Assembly (NCBI GenBank): GCA_029721435.1
Contig: CM056576.1
Coordinates: 119,959,166 to 120,023,165 of the forward strand
DNA from: Gymnothorax reevesii
Taxonomy: Eukaryota > Chordata > Actinopteri > Anguilliformes > Muraenidae
Reading direction: 5' to 3'
DNA length: 64,000 bases
Below, piece by piece: positions 12,379-23,404 of this stretch; within the stretch, counting starts at the first letter, position 1; every line of letters begins with the position of its first letter. The notes beneath the pieces are model-generated. The model was not told the DNA's origin. It searched no databases and saw nothing but the letters and a program-made list of their open reading frames with translations. Both the position numbers and the translations under genes were made by a program.

Positions 12379-12402
12379 TCAATCTTTTGCTCTAACCCAC
12401 AG
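12379..12402 (+). other. Splice acceptor of the clstn2 exon
   Basis: A pyrimidine-rich run containing ctctcaatcttttgctct precedes CCCACAG, with AG at 12401-12402. CTGACTC at 12372-12378 is a plausible branch site. This fixes the exon start in phase 1. Confidence 0.8.
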
Positions 12403-12525
12403 TGAACAAACACAAGCCCTGGATAGAGACCTCTTATCATGGCGTAATAACCGAGAATACAGACACTGTTCTGCTGGATCCTCCCCTGGTGGCGATTGAT
12501 AAGGACGCGCCAGTCCCATTCGCAG
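12403..12525 (+). CDS. clstn2: Calsyntenin-2 internal exon (start of cadherin repeat 1)
   Basis: Calsyntenins are type I membrane proteins of the postsynaptic membrane with two N-terminal cadherin repeats and a laminin-G-like domain. Seen: an open 123-bp segment between a good acceptor (AG at 12401-12402) and donor (GTAGGG from 12526). With one G from the upstream exon it reads V-N-K-H-K, then motifs PWIETSYHGVITEN, LLDPPLVAIDKD and APVPFAG. Known: this block follows the signal peptide in all calsyntenins. SYHGVITEN and APVPFAG are the calsyntenin-2 forms, whereas calsyntenin-1 and -3 have variants like YHGIVTEN or YQGIVMEN and APLRFAG or APLRYAG. Both ends are phase 1, so the exon is symmetric. 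There is no in-frame stop; reading past the donor gives unrelated residues. The rest of the gene, including the signal-peptide exon and the next cadherin exon, is not recognisable in the window. Paralogue assignment (clstn2 against a teleost duplicate) is inferred from remembered family sequences. Confidence 0.9.
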
Positions 12526-12531
12526 GTAGGG
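12525..12531 (+). other. Splice donor of the clstn2 exon
   Basis: CAG|GTAGGG: the last exon base is 12525 and the GT is at 12526-12527. A T-rich tract follows at 12548-12562. Confidence 0.8.
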
Positions 12532-13149
12532 GCTCTCATTCGTTGATTTTCTTTTTTTTTTTACCTGCTTTCCCTGAAGCCAAGTGCTTTTCCAGGAAGC
12601 ACCTCGCTGCCTTGCTGCCGATTGGCTGCAGGCAACAAGCTCCGCCCTATCATTAGACCATCTCCTGTTTGTAATTGGCAAGCTCTCTGCCACCGGGTTC
12701 TGATTAAAGATAACTCAGAATAGAAGTACAGGTGGGTGACAGGCAGTGTGTAATTAGAGCGAGAGGATTTTTTTTTAACCCTCTGAGATTTCGAGGGAGA
12801 GTCTTACACCTCATTAGCTGAAGGCGGCAGAAATTAATTGCCTCTGTGACAGCTGGGGAATACTGGTTTCTGCTGTACTATTTAGTTATACAGCCTTGCA
12901 AGCATACAGTAAAACTTGGGTTACCACACAATACTTGAAAGGCCACCACAGGCATAAACAACCCACTGCACAACTGAAGGACGGAGGCCGTCACATGAAA
13001 CACTTCACTCACGACACAGCAAAATCCATCAGAAGGAACATTTGAAGGTCATTGTACATGCAAGAAAAAACTACTGTGTGTTCGCTATACTTATGACACT
13101 GACCTACAATGTAGACTTTAAAAATGATCTGCTGAAAAGGTGCATCCTT

Positions 13150-13193
<44 letters not shown>

Positions 13194-14928
13194 CCTTTTT
13201 TCTCACTCTTACCCGCCCTCGCGCTCTTTCCCTCTCAAAAAGTCCCTGAATTATTCACTGTGCGCTCTGTCATCAATCCTGGTTTTGTCTCTGTGGAGAA
13301 AGGAGTGGGGCGTCCCCTTGGTACAGCATTAATTGCTTTTGGAGCATTGCCCAGGATTGTTAAATGCTTGCCTTTTTTAAAGCGTTGAAGTTACAATGAT
13401 GGGACCCAAAATGGGTGACATACGCAAAAAGCCTGGACGCTGTGAATGGATTGTTATTTCGCTGTGCAGAAGCAGCCGTTAGGTGCAGAGCGCCAGTCTC
13501 GCACTGTGTATTGGGCATTCTCAATCACATCACCGCGCATGACAACTCTGGCATAGAAAACAAACTGCCACAAAAAAAACAGCCTCTTTGCTAATTTGTT
13601 ATCTAGGCCAGTTACACTAGCGCTCTAGCCATTAATCTCCCAGCAGGAGCGAAGAAAAGACTGAGGACTGTCACATTGTGTCTGCTAAGCCTCAGCTCCT
13701 CTGCTTAAGGCTGTGGTTACACAAAGGGGATTGTGATCTTCATTGTAAAAATCCGGGGCTTTGTTCTGGAAGGATAGATCCATATGTACGAATGGGAGAG
13801 GAAGAGAATTTGAATTGATAGCAAGACAGAGATGGAGAGAAAGCCCGGCGAGTCTGAAAAAAAAAAATAGGCCAAAGAAGAAAAGAGATCTGAAGGATGA
13901 AAGGAGAGCAGGCCCTATTTTTATGCTTACTAGGAATGTGACCTTCTTCCTACGCTACTGTAATTACCCGTATAACACTTTATAACTAACAATATGGGCC
14001 AAAGTCTCTTCACCATGCCTGGCGACCTCATTGGGTGGCACCTAACCACCCATCCCAGGGCTATCAGTCATCATAGCTGTCTCCATTCATGCTACTGTAG
14101 CTGCAAGTGGGCAATCATGGAGTCTGGCAATTTACACATATCTGCCAAATTTAGTTATTGCTAATTGCTGTAAAACTTGCGACAATCAAGGAATAATTAA
14201 AAAGTATGTTGCTGCATTCCGTGCCAAAAGTTTGTAGTACACTGACTGTCAAGATGGATGAAAGCAATTTAAGTTCCCTTAGAGCTATAGCTTGAAAACA
14301 ACATGCTCTATGATGGTTAGCACAGTTTTATCTCAAAAACTAGCTCTTGGCTGTCCAGCCTTACATTATGACAGTGTCTCCAAACATCATCCAAAAATGT
14401 AGTTCACTCATACATTCACTTAGAGTTGAAAAACTGTCTTTTCATTGATGCGCACTGATCCAAATGCAACTTGGTTCATCGCCGATTTCATCATCGCAAG
14501 AACTTTTTCCTGTGGCAAATTTTTTCAGATGTTACAGTCATAGAGCGTTGGTGAACTTAATACACATTGCTGTCTTCTAACATTAGCTATCAGAGCTTGG
14601 GCTCACTGGAGTCAAACGTGGCCTAATTTTACACTTGACATCCTGCATTATTTTTTTCTTACTCTGGAGACAGAAGCACAAACTTTATCAGCTACAGCTG
14701 TCATATTTGTGCGTGTGGGAGGAGAAGCTCAGCGCTATGCTGTTCGCGGAACCCAAATTTACCCACTGGTGAGACGGCTAACGCTCGCTGCGTGGCGCTA
14801 GGGCTGGGGTTTGAAACTCTCACGTTCCCTTGGCTATACACGTAATTCGGATGCGAATCCCCGTCTGGACTGGAGCAACACATTTTGAATAGTGCTTCAT
14901 TAAAAATAAATAAGACAAATGCATTATG
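12532..14928. other. Unique start of intron 2
   Basis: Contains one CT microsatellite (listed separately). 12600-12850 and 13400-13700 are more GC-balanced and look unique; they are the obvious place to look for conserved non-coding sequence near the exon. Confidence 0.4.
13151..13190. repeat. (CT)n microsatellite
   Basis: About 20 CT units followed by CCCTCCC. The long open frames across it are repeat artefacts. Confidence 0.95.
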
Positions 14929-15134
14929 CTGGGAGTGTCCGATCTCATCCTCAAAGGGCCTGTGTGGGTGCTGGTTTCCCAAACAGCCCAACACTAATAC
15001 ACCTGATTTTACTTATCAAGGTCTTGATTGACCCCCATGATTAGTTAATTAGATGATTCAGGTGTTATGGCACTGGGATAGAATAAAAACCTGCTCCCAC
15101 ATAGGCCCTTTTCGAATAAGATTGGACACCACTG
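14929..15134. mobile_element. hAT-type palindromic MITE
   Basis: The left end reading CTGGGAGTGTCCGATCTCAT, then AAAGGGCCTGTGTGGG, is the reverse complement of CCCACATAGGCCCTTTTCG followed by ATAAGATTGGACACCACTG at 15097-15134. The centre holds a second pair (CACCTGATTTTACTTATCAA with TTAGTTAATTAGATGATTCA). This is a very common fish hAT MITE design. The target duplication is degraded. Confidence 0.75.
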
Positions 15135-16141
15135 CGTTCAGAGCACAAAAACATGCTCGTCTCATTGACATAAATGGAGTTTTTTTTTCTTTCTTTTTTT
15201 GGAAAGAGAGAGAACAGAGGCTGACCAGGGGCGTGTTCAAGGTCGCGGGGTCAAGCGAGAACCCGCGAGCGCTTGCATCTTAAACGATTAAACTACGCTC
15301 GGTCTTGCGAAGGCAAGCGAGAACATCTACAAGCAGTCTAGCTTCGCTTCTCAAGATGGCGTCCAGTATTGTCACAGCTGACACAATGGAATTTGATGCA
15401 AACCTTCGTTGGCAGCCACGTTGGATAACTCACAAGAACTCAGGAGTCATTCAAAACTTCAGAGTCTTCCCTTGCGAGACCTAGGCATCAGACCCTCCGG
15501 TCTTAAACGTGCCCGGGCTCTTCTCCCCTTTAGCATCCGAATCCAGACACAGGCAGACGGAACCGCAGACAAAACAAGCTGATTATCTACTAGCCGATCT
15601 TTGTGTGAGAATCCTTTCCCACAGTATCTCAGCGTGAGGGTTGCCTGTTGAGTCACTGCACTGCACTGATTAACTGACGCCCTCCCTCCTCTCCCAATAG
15701 CTTCTGATTTCCTCTGAGAGCAAAGCAACGCATCAGTGCGCGCATCTCGTAATCTCAGGCGGGCCTTGTTGGGGAAATTAAAGAGGCATTCGTAAACTTG
15801 ATTTCGCGAACATAAAATGCTTGATTGCCAATTGTAATAGTTAGGCAGGTATTTATCCTCAATTTTAGCACAGCTTGACTCCAAAGAAATGACCCAAAAT
15901 CCACTTCTCCCAAGATCCTCAAAATGTACTCGCCCTCCTTGTGATATATCACCGTGATCGTCACTCTGCATATCTTCCTGCCTGACTGTCATGCTTTATT
16001 TATAGCTCCCAGATTGGCAGTGCTAATCTCTGCTGATAAAGCAGCAGTATATGTCAGGTGGAGTGATACTGCATTTATACCTTATTCTGGATAGCTCTTG
16101 GTCATAGCACAAGTCAAATGACTTTTGTATCAGTCTAAACC
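15135..16141. other. Unique intron, partly GC-rich
   Basis: Holds a 177-codon minus-strand open frame (15459-15992) with no recognisable domain. 15755-15970 could equally be conserved non-coding DNA. Confidence 0.35.
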
Positions 16142-16240
16142 AGTGGTCCCCAATGTCAGCCCTGCGAGCCCACTGTATGTGCTGGTCTTTGCTCTGACCG
16201 CAATTTCAATCATAGGATTTTAACAAGCTGTTAATTTGTC
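16142..16240. mobile_element. One-sided hAT MITE fragment
   Basis: Starts CAGTGGTCCCCAATGTCAG, then GAGCCCACTGTATGTGCTGG and TCTTTGCTCTGACCGCAA. This is the familiar left end of a fish hAT MITE. No matching right end was found. Confidence 0.5.
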
Positions 16241-16619
16241 TTAATGTGGTGCATTCCATGTTTAGTGCTGTTATTTGCCCCTTGAAGCCTCATTTTGATG
16301 AAAATATCCATGCATGCTGTGAATAAAAACTATTGAAACATTGAGTTTCCAAAGGGCTCAACTCCAATGAATTAGAGGCCTGCATATCTTATAACGAAAA
16401 GGGAAGATTTCTTGTAATTTCAGCTACAAGTATACCAATGACACTCTCTTGTAAAGAAATAAACTAAAACTATATGGGTCATAACATGGGCAAAAAATAA
16501 AGCAATTTCTCCCTTTCTTGAAAAAGAGTATTCCTTGGAGTTTGGCCCTTTGGAAACTCAAGGATTCAATTTCATACCCTCATTGTTATTTATTGGAAAC
16601 AACAGCGGAGAAAGAAGTA

Positions 16620-17528
16620 CACTACTGCTCAAAAGTTTGGGATTACTTGCAAATTTCTTTGTTTTCCAAAGAAAAAAAACATTTTTATGCATTTCACAAA
16701 CATTTTTTTACATTTCACAAACATTTTTATCCGTTTCGCAAACGATTAAAATTAATCAGATTATTTTCAAAGATTGATCTACATTTTTGCCCAGAGGCCT
16801 CTTATCAGCAACTGTCAGTCCTCTGCATCAATCTCTCGGTATGGCTGCTAACACAAGTTAAGCATTTGATAAGGCTAATTAATTATTAGAAAACCTTTCT
16901 ACAAATGTGTTGCACAGCTGAAAACCGTTGAACTAATGAGGGAGCACAAAAGGGAGCATGGCATTCTTGAGGTTGGTTTGGTACCTGAAGCCTCAGCAGT
17001 TGTTTGTTTGTTTACAGGCTCAAAATGGCCAGAAAGAAAGAACTTCCTTTAGCGACCCGTCAGTCTATTGTTGTGCTTGGAAAAGAAAGATATTCGATGC
17101 GAGAAATTGAAAACTTAAAATCTCTTACCATGCTGTCAACTACTCCCTTCAAAGAGCAGCACAAACTGGCACTAACAAGGACAGAAAAAAGGAGTGGGAG
17201 GCCCTGATGCACAACTGTGCAAGAAGACAAATATCTGAGAGTGCGTAGTTTAAGACAAAGACGCCTCACAGGTTGTCAACTAGGAGCTGCGCTAAATAAT
17301 TCCCATCAAACACCAGTTTCAGTATCAACAGTGAAGGTGTTTTTTTTTTTTTGATGAAGGCAAAGTTTGTACATATTCATCATTTTCCATTAAAATCACT
17401 ATTTCTAACTCAGACAATGTCAGCATGTTCTGTTCATTTGCTATATTTCATATTCTAACTAATTTCATGTGTGTTCCCATGGAGAACAAGAAAATTTCCA
17501 AGTTATCCCAAACTTTTGAGCGGTAGTG
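16620..17528 (+). mobile_element. Tc1-like element, internally deleted
   Basis: CACTACTGCTCAAAAGTTTG at the left is mirrored by CAAACTTTTGAGCGGTAGTG at the right, each flanked by TA (16618-16619 and 17529-17530). At 909 bp it is shorter than an intact Tc1 of about 1.6 kb, and the catalytic DDE region is gone. Three 21-bp units (ACATTTTTATGCATTTCACAA type) lie at 16679-16741 inside the left end. Confidence 0.92.
17025..17340 (+). pseudogene. Tc1-like transposase N-terminal fragment
   Basis: From ATG 17025 the frame reads MARKKELPLATRQSIVVL, the first DNA-binding helix-turn-helix region of Tc1 transposases. A GC-rich hinge (TEKRSGRP) follows, ending at a stop at 17205. A shifted frame resumes with TTVQEDKYLRVRSLRQRR and PVSVSTVKV, the second helix-turn-helix. 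Frameshift and loss of all DDE residues make it inactive. A T-run at 17341-17352 marks the deletion side. Confidence 0.9.
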
Positions 17529-17530
17529 TA

Positions 17531-19090
17531 AGTATAACCAACCCAATTAAATATATAGTAGGTTCCCAATTGGTAAAAACTAGTTGATATGTGGTCGCAG
17601 AAGCTAGTCATATGACCATATATTACACAAGCAACAATGAGGAGTCAGTTGCAAGTGCGGTTGGAACAAAGACCATCACACACAGTGGGCACCCAGGACT
17701 GATGATGGGAACCACTAGCCTACTAAACCCAATCAGAATGAGGCAATATGCCCACCCTGCCTTCTTTATCATTCAGTCACTCATCAGACCACATGATACT
17801 CTTAGCTACTGACTGATTTTTTTTTTCACAGCTTTTGTGAAACTGTAAACCAGCATGCCTGTATCAAAGTGCCATATGCTGGGGAAAAAAAGCAAAATAT
17901 CAGTCAGCATCCTCAAGTAATCACATTATGGTGAGATGTTGACCGACTTAGACTAAGTAGATTAAGAAAACTTCCGCAGGCGATGAGCCATTTTGTATCA
18001 CTTCTAGATTTTCCAATGGGGAAAGCAAATTTCTCTGGTGAATTAAACTCAAAGAGCCATTTTTTATTGTTAAAAATTATTGCAATTCTCATTTCAAGAC
18101 CAACACTTTTGTAAAAAAAAAAAAAAACCTGGTAATAAAATGAGATCTGCAGTCTGGATAAGATATCTGAATAGAAAAACATGACATTCTTACTTTGCGT
18201 TTACAACTGGTATTTTAATACGTTGTCATTATCCCCATTGAGATCGGATTTCTGTCCCCCATCTGCACGTGAGTAATTTGAAGTGGTGGCAAGTCAGCTG
18301 CGCTTTTTGTGTACAGGTCCGGGGGCCTGCAAGTTGTATGGATTGCTTTCGCACCAGACTGAGATCCGGACACAATGCGAACCAGACTACCTCAAGATGC
18401 GGTCAAGGACAGATCTGATCACATTGCGAACGAAGCGCGTTAATACCTTGCATTAATACGCGATTTTCCCTATCTTGGTAACCTATCCGGATACAGATTA
18501 CATTTTAATACCAGGTATTAATGGGGTATTAGAGTCTCTGAGTTCCCTAACATGCATGTCTAGACAGAGGAAGCCCTTGTAAACAAGGAATGCCCAGGCC
18601 AAATTCACCTTCAGAACCTTCTTGCTCTCAGGAAATAGTTCTTCCCACTGCACCACAGTGCCACTCAAACCGTAGCTCTCAAACTTTCGAATTCTGAAAA
18701 TGCTTGTTATTTATTAAACCATTCTTTTTCATTAATGTAGTGATATGTTTGTGGGAGCTATTTATATATTGTTAATTGGATGCACTCTCTCGTTTCCAGC
18801 TGTTGTTATTGGCGGTTGAGGCATTTGCAGGCATGATCCTTCATTATACATACCGTATACATTTGACAGATGGTAGATTTTAAGTATTTATTTGTCTCTG
18901 CTAAATACTTGCCGCACGTGCAGCTTCAAGGCTGTGAATTTAACCATAGAGTGGTAAACTGAGCGTGCTTTTGATATTCCTTTTCTAATCTGTTGTAATG
19001 CTGTAGGGACAGAATGCTTTGGAACTTTGTTCTGTGTCTCGCTGGCTGCCCATCCTGACCCGTTAAAGCAATTGCACCTTGTACTTTTGT
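17531..19090. other. Unique intron
   Basis: No element ends or coding motif seen. An A-run lies at 18113-18126. Confidence 0.35.
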
Positions 19091-19156
19091 ATGTACGTAT
19101 GTGTGTGTATGTGTCTGTGTGTGTGCATGTGTGTGTGTGTGTGTGTGTGAGAGAGA
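19091..19156. repeat. (GT)n microsatellite ending in GAGAGA
   Basis: Imperfect TG/TATG repeats directly before a Tc1-like element. Confidence 0.9.
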
Positions 19157-19181
19157 GTTAGAGTGTTAGTGAGAGAACATA

Positions 19182-20310
19182 CAGTGCTCAGTAAAACTAT
19201 TCGTTCCCTTCACGATTTCCTCTATTTTTGCGTATTTGTCACACTTATGTTTCAAATCATCAACATGATTTTAATATTAGACAACAATGACCCAATAAAC
19301 AAAAAATGTAGTTTCTGAGTGGTGACTTTATTTATTGAAGTATAAAAGCTGTCCAAACCTACATGGCCCTCTGTGAAAAAGTAATTTCCCCTTCATTACA
19401 AAGTCAACCAAAGAAACATTAATTTGAGTTCAATTTCACTAAAACCACCACGGCATGATGTCTATCAGCCATGTGGAATCTTGGCATCACTAAAATAGAA
19501 TGTATTTAAAAAAATAATTTAATTGGAGTATATTCCATTTTTACTTTAAGTTCATCATCAAGATTACAAAAACATGAATGGTCATCTTTGATTTCCTGTT
19601 TCCCTGGTTTATAAATCTGAGGACACTCAAAGGCCAGTTTACCGTAGTCTCATCACAATGATTAATAGAGAAAATAGAGCAATGATGCCTGAAACTGAAG
19701 TTGTGTAGCTTCACAAATGTGAAAATGTCAGTAAGAAAATGGCAAAACAATCAGGGCAGTGATTAAGAAGTTCAAAGCATATGGAAGTGTAAAAATACTG
19801 CGTGGAAGAGGATGTGTGCCTGCTTTTAATGCACTGCCTGTGTGGAGGATTGTTTAAGAGGCGCGAGGAAACTCCAAAGATGACGTTTATATTCGAGAAG
19901 TTTTAATTTGGTCCTGGGGTCAGAAAGTCTCCAAAACTATCATCACACGCCATCTGCACTAGTATAAGGAGTTTGGGAGTGTTGCCTGGAAAAAAATCCT
20001 CTGTTGTCATTCAGAAACAAAGCCTTGTACGAGCCGTTCGCAAAAAGGTTCTGGGACTTCCAGTGAAACCAGGTTAGGAGCAAAATGGAGCTCTTTGGCA
20101 ATATATCCCATTGATGGGTTTTGCAGGGCACAAAATAAAAACATAACGATGATTGCCATTCTGCATAGAACCTCATCCCTATAGTATGAGGGTAGATAAT
20201 TGATTTTTTTGTTGATAATTGATATCAAGGGGAAAATAAACATGCATTATTAATAACTTTTTTTGTTCAATTTCCCAGGGGTGCTCATTTTAGTGGAGTG
20301 CTCTGCAGGT
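19182..20310 (+). mobile_element. Tc1-like element with long TIRs, decayed
   Basis: Begins CAGTGCTCAGTAAAACTATT after TA. It continues with the long-TIR sequence of a common fish Tc1-like family (TTTCCTCTATTTTTGCGTAT, then GTCCAAACCTACATGGCCCT and GTGAAAAAGTAATT). The right end is poorly defined; GGTGCTCATTTTAGTGGAGTG near 20280-20301 is a diverged mirror of the left tip. Confidence 0.75.
19690..20180 (+). pseudogene. Tc1-like transposase remnant
   Basis: Broken frames contain TVINKFKAYGSVK-type, LRGRG, and later FGRVARKKPLLS with FRNKALYEPFAKRFWDFP. These match the helix-turn-helix 2 to early catalytic region (GRV-RRKPLLS, then LKFAKEHLD..FW) of Tc1 transposases. Multiple stops and frameshifts are present. 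Nothing beyond the first part of the catalytic domain remains. Confidence 0.7.
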
Positions 20311-22482
20311 GGAGTGTAAGATCACAAAAATGTGCCAAGAATGCTTATCCCTCAGAAAATTCTAAATCTGATGTGAGAATCACTCCTTGTAATTGAACGC
20401 TGTTGTAGAGCGCCGGACATTTTTTGAAAGAACTTATCAAAAAGGCTGCTTTTGAAAGGACTAATCCTAAAGCCTGAGTGCTTGCGGTCATTCCAGGTTA
20501 ACTGCAGAATGACTCTTGCCTCTTATGTGACCATTTACTATTTTGTCTGAGGTAAGTGATGATCTGTGCCAAAATGCTCTTTCATCAAGCTGCTCGACTC
20601 CTGGCTTCTCACATTCAGCTGACATTGTACACATCCGTACAGCAACCGCATTACACTCAAAGCCTGCTTCAGTCTGAAGGAACCCGCCCTCCTCGGCTGA
20701 TGGATATGTCTGGCTCTTCTCCGGAACACGCCAGCTTGAGCAGAGCAGCGTAAGGCCATTTGATTTTCAAGTGGAAGCTTAATTTAATAACGTCGCGAAT
20801 ATCAACAAATGCCCCACGTGCCGGGACCGGCCCATTCTGAGAATAATCAGACTTGATTAATTAGCCCCTCGCCTTCTCAGTGATTGAAAAACAGGCCTAA
20901 TGCGTGCTTAACAAATCCCACTCTGTTATTATTCACCGCATTTGTCATTGTCAATAATGCGTAAGATTTTAATTGGAAAGAGGAGTCACATATTCTCAAT
21001 CCAATTAATTCCCTTTCATGCGTCTTCCGCTACACCCCTTAATGCCTTTACTGTCGAGCCCTCAGACTTGACTATCAGTTATGGTGTCTATATGCGGGCC
21101 CTGTGTGGCAATGCATTGATGTAACTGTGCTCAGCGTGTCACCCGAGATAAAGCAGTCTGCCAAATGAAGATAAAGTCAAGTTTAATAGCCACCAAACCA
21201 TGAAAAATGCCTTCACTTGGGCAAGTCTTCGCGCCGCATATGTGATTAGGTCACATTACCAGTAGGATTGCTCTCTCGCAATGAAAGATAATGACAGCGA
21301 AGTGAGTAAATATTCTCATTCAGTCGAGATGCAACTGTTTGACTTGGCGGCCACGCCTCCGCTACATGCTTCCATAACGTTTGAGCGCTGCTGTTTATCT
21401 GGATTGATCCAGCAAAGCCATGTATAATGACAGCGGCTGTGCCATTAGCCTCATCCCGAGGAAGACAAATTGCCGCTCGCGTGACCCGTTTCACTGATTC
21501 TGCCGTGCCTCATTCCCCCAGGCTTCATGCTCGGTCTTATTTGACCAACATGGAGGGTCAGGCACTGCAACTTCCTCCCCGCAGACAGTGAGCAATGTCG
21601 ATCTCCGCGCCCCTTTTCCTCTCCGTCGACAAACATGGCTGGTCATGCTCGCTATTTATCAGGGATGAAATATGATGCGACAAGTGATGAATTCATGATC
21701 CCATGCCGGTCATGTATTTACTGTTGACAAAATAATAACCAAATGCCAAGGCTGAAAACATATGACCATTTGGGCTGGTTTTATCTTATGTGAGAAAGTG
21801 CAATAAATACACTGCTGATTTTTATGCCAGTTGCTAATTAGAAGTAACTTAACAATATGAAATGTTTTACATCAACAACTTTTTATGAACAATGGAATTT
21901 TGGTTTTAATTACAACGTGTATTTCTTGTTTCAATCAGTAAACAGTGCCAGTTTATGTTTCCAAGCAATGATTCAATTCCGTTTTTTGTGATTTGCGGCT
22001 AGTTCGCACCGGTCGCACTTCTTGTTCTCCAATTCTGGTGCCAAAAAAAGCAGATTTTAAATCAGGCATGTATTCAAGCCTTCTCATTTGTGCAGTTTTT
22101 TGGAGGGGAAATCCATTTTCATGGTATAAAAACCAATTGTGCAAGAAATATACTTCACATTTTTTCAAATCTGAAGAACCATGACTTTGGCTTATTTTAT
22201 TAATGTGTCGTGAAAGAATGACCTGTTTTCACGATGCACAATAAATACGGTTCATAAATAGAGTAGCGCTCTGCGAGCACAGACTTCTGCCATGGGGAAT
22301 AGTCCATTCTTCTATGACATTCCAATTCTCAAGGGCAACCATCATATTTCTACAATTGACAAAGTTTTGTTACATTGAACTTTACAATCATCTTGTGGAT
22401 TTAAGGATACACAATATTTATTCTGCCAGATGCAGTCCTGCAGTAGTGAAGAATCATTTAACGCATTTTTGTATCTGGATGG
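20311..22482. other. Unique intron
   Basis: 20480-21660 is GC-balanced, free of repeat hallmarks and holds homeodomain-like motifs (GATTAATTAG at 20853-20862). It is a candidate conserved non-coding block. 21700-22480 shows nothing. Confidence 0.4.
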
Positions 22483-22488
22483 TGTAAT

Positions 22489-22785
22489 GTGAAAAGGAGC
22501 CACTTCTCCAGGAAGTTCAATCGCCACCAAAAGAACTATTCCACAATAGAGAAAGAGCTGTTGGCTCTGGTTCTATCCTTACAACACTTTGAGGTTTATG
22601 TTTGTACAGGGCAAAAGCCAATGATTGCGTACTCTGACCACAATCCGTTAATGTTCTTGAGTAAGATGAAAAATAAGAATCGGAGATTGTTGAATTGGAG
22701 TTTGATTTTACAGGAGTTTGACTTGGAAATTAAGCATGTAAAGGGTACTGACAATGTAATTGCTGATTGCTTATCCCGTGTTTGA
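22489..22785 (+). pseudogene. Gypsy pol fragment (RT C-terminus/RNase H)
   Basis: The frame contains SRKFNRHQKNYSTIEKELLA, YSDHNPLMFL, and LILQEFDLEIKHVKGTDNV ending in DCLSRV. These are the standard RT-connection and RNase H landmarks of Ty3/gypsy pol. The first four codons come from LTR sequence, so the apparent start is a product of the deletion junction near 22504. A stop follows SRV. No integrase follows. Confidence 0.93.
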
Positions 22786-22920
22786 GTATGTGTATATATC
22801 ACATGTTTATTAGCATATTGTATTATGTGTATATATACACGTGTCTACATAACCATTTTTGTATTGAAAAGAAAAATTATGCCTTTATGAGTCAAAATTT
22901 TTTCCCTTTTGGAATGGAGG

Positions 22921-23404
22921 TGTAATGTGAAAAGAAGCCACTAGATGTATTGACCTTTTTTTGTTAAGCCCAGACTGGAGCTAGGTTTGGGCATATCCTG
23001 GGCATGTCTGAGACGGAAAGTCCCAGAGAATTTAAACAAAGTCTAAAAGCTGGGAGGGGTCTGCAAAAGAGTATATAAGGAGGAAAACTGAGAGAGTAAA
23101 GTAGTAGGAGAAATTGCAAGGAGAAGGATACCATTGACCAGACCTGTCACTCTTTTCAAGACCTGTGAAGTTTTTTTATTGTGGATTTTTGCCTGTGTTG
23201 GAGCATTTCCTTGTCCCAGGAAATCACCAAGCAACCCCATCTCAAGGGCCTGTAAATATTTTTTTCCTGTATATAATCAATCTTGGTCAGTAGTGTAAAT
23301 TGTAGGTTAGTGTCAGTGCTTTATTTTATTAAATCTGTTGGTTTTGGAGTTTTGTCTGTCATCCCTTGCTGTCTTATATGTCATACCAAATTGGGGCCAT
23401 AACA
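22921..23404 (+). repeat. Gypsy 3' LTR (484 bp)
   Basis: TGTAATGTGA...CCATAACA with TG/CA ends. A TATA-like GTATATAAGG at 23071-23080 is the likely LTR promoter. Its first 22 bp match the 5' remnant with one difference, which supports a real element. Confidence 0.9.

Larger units (their letters stand above)
1..12402 (+). other. clstn2: 3' part of clstn2 intron 1
   Basis: Everything upstream of the exon is non-coding or transposon-derived. The first intron of vertebrate CLSTN2 is known to be very long, which fits the absence of an upstream exon in 12.4 kb. Intron status is inferred from the single exon. Confidence 0.75.
22483..23404 (+). mobile_element. Internally deleted Ty3/gypsy LTR retrotransposon
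   Basis: Flanked by a 4-bp target duplication, ATGG (22479-22482 and 23405-23408). The 5' side keeps only about 22 bp of LTR (TGTAATGTGAAAAGGAGCCA) before jumping straight into the RT/RNase H coding region. The 3' side has a complete LTR preceded by a purine-rich tract (GGAATGGAGG, 22911-22920). Almost all of gag, protease, RT and integrase is missing. The single large deletion must have started inside the 5' LTR. Confidence 0.92.

Noticed and set aside
14760..14860. tRNA-like stretch with GGGTTTGAAACTC as a possible B box
   Set aside because: No convincing A box at the right distance and no cloverleaf pairing; not called as tRNA or SINE.
15459..15992. 177-codon minus-strand open frame in GC-rich DNA
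   Set aside because: No signal peptide, domain or motif is recognisable. A chance frame this long is unsurprising at this composition, and no splice or promoter context supports it.
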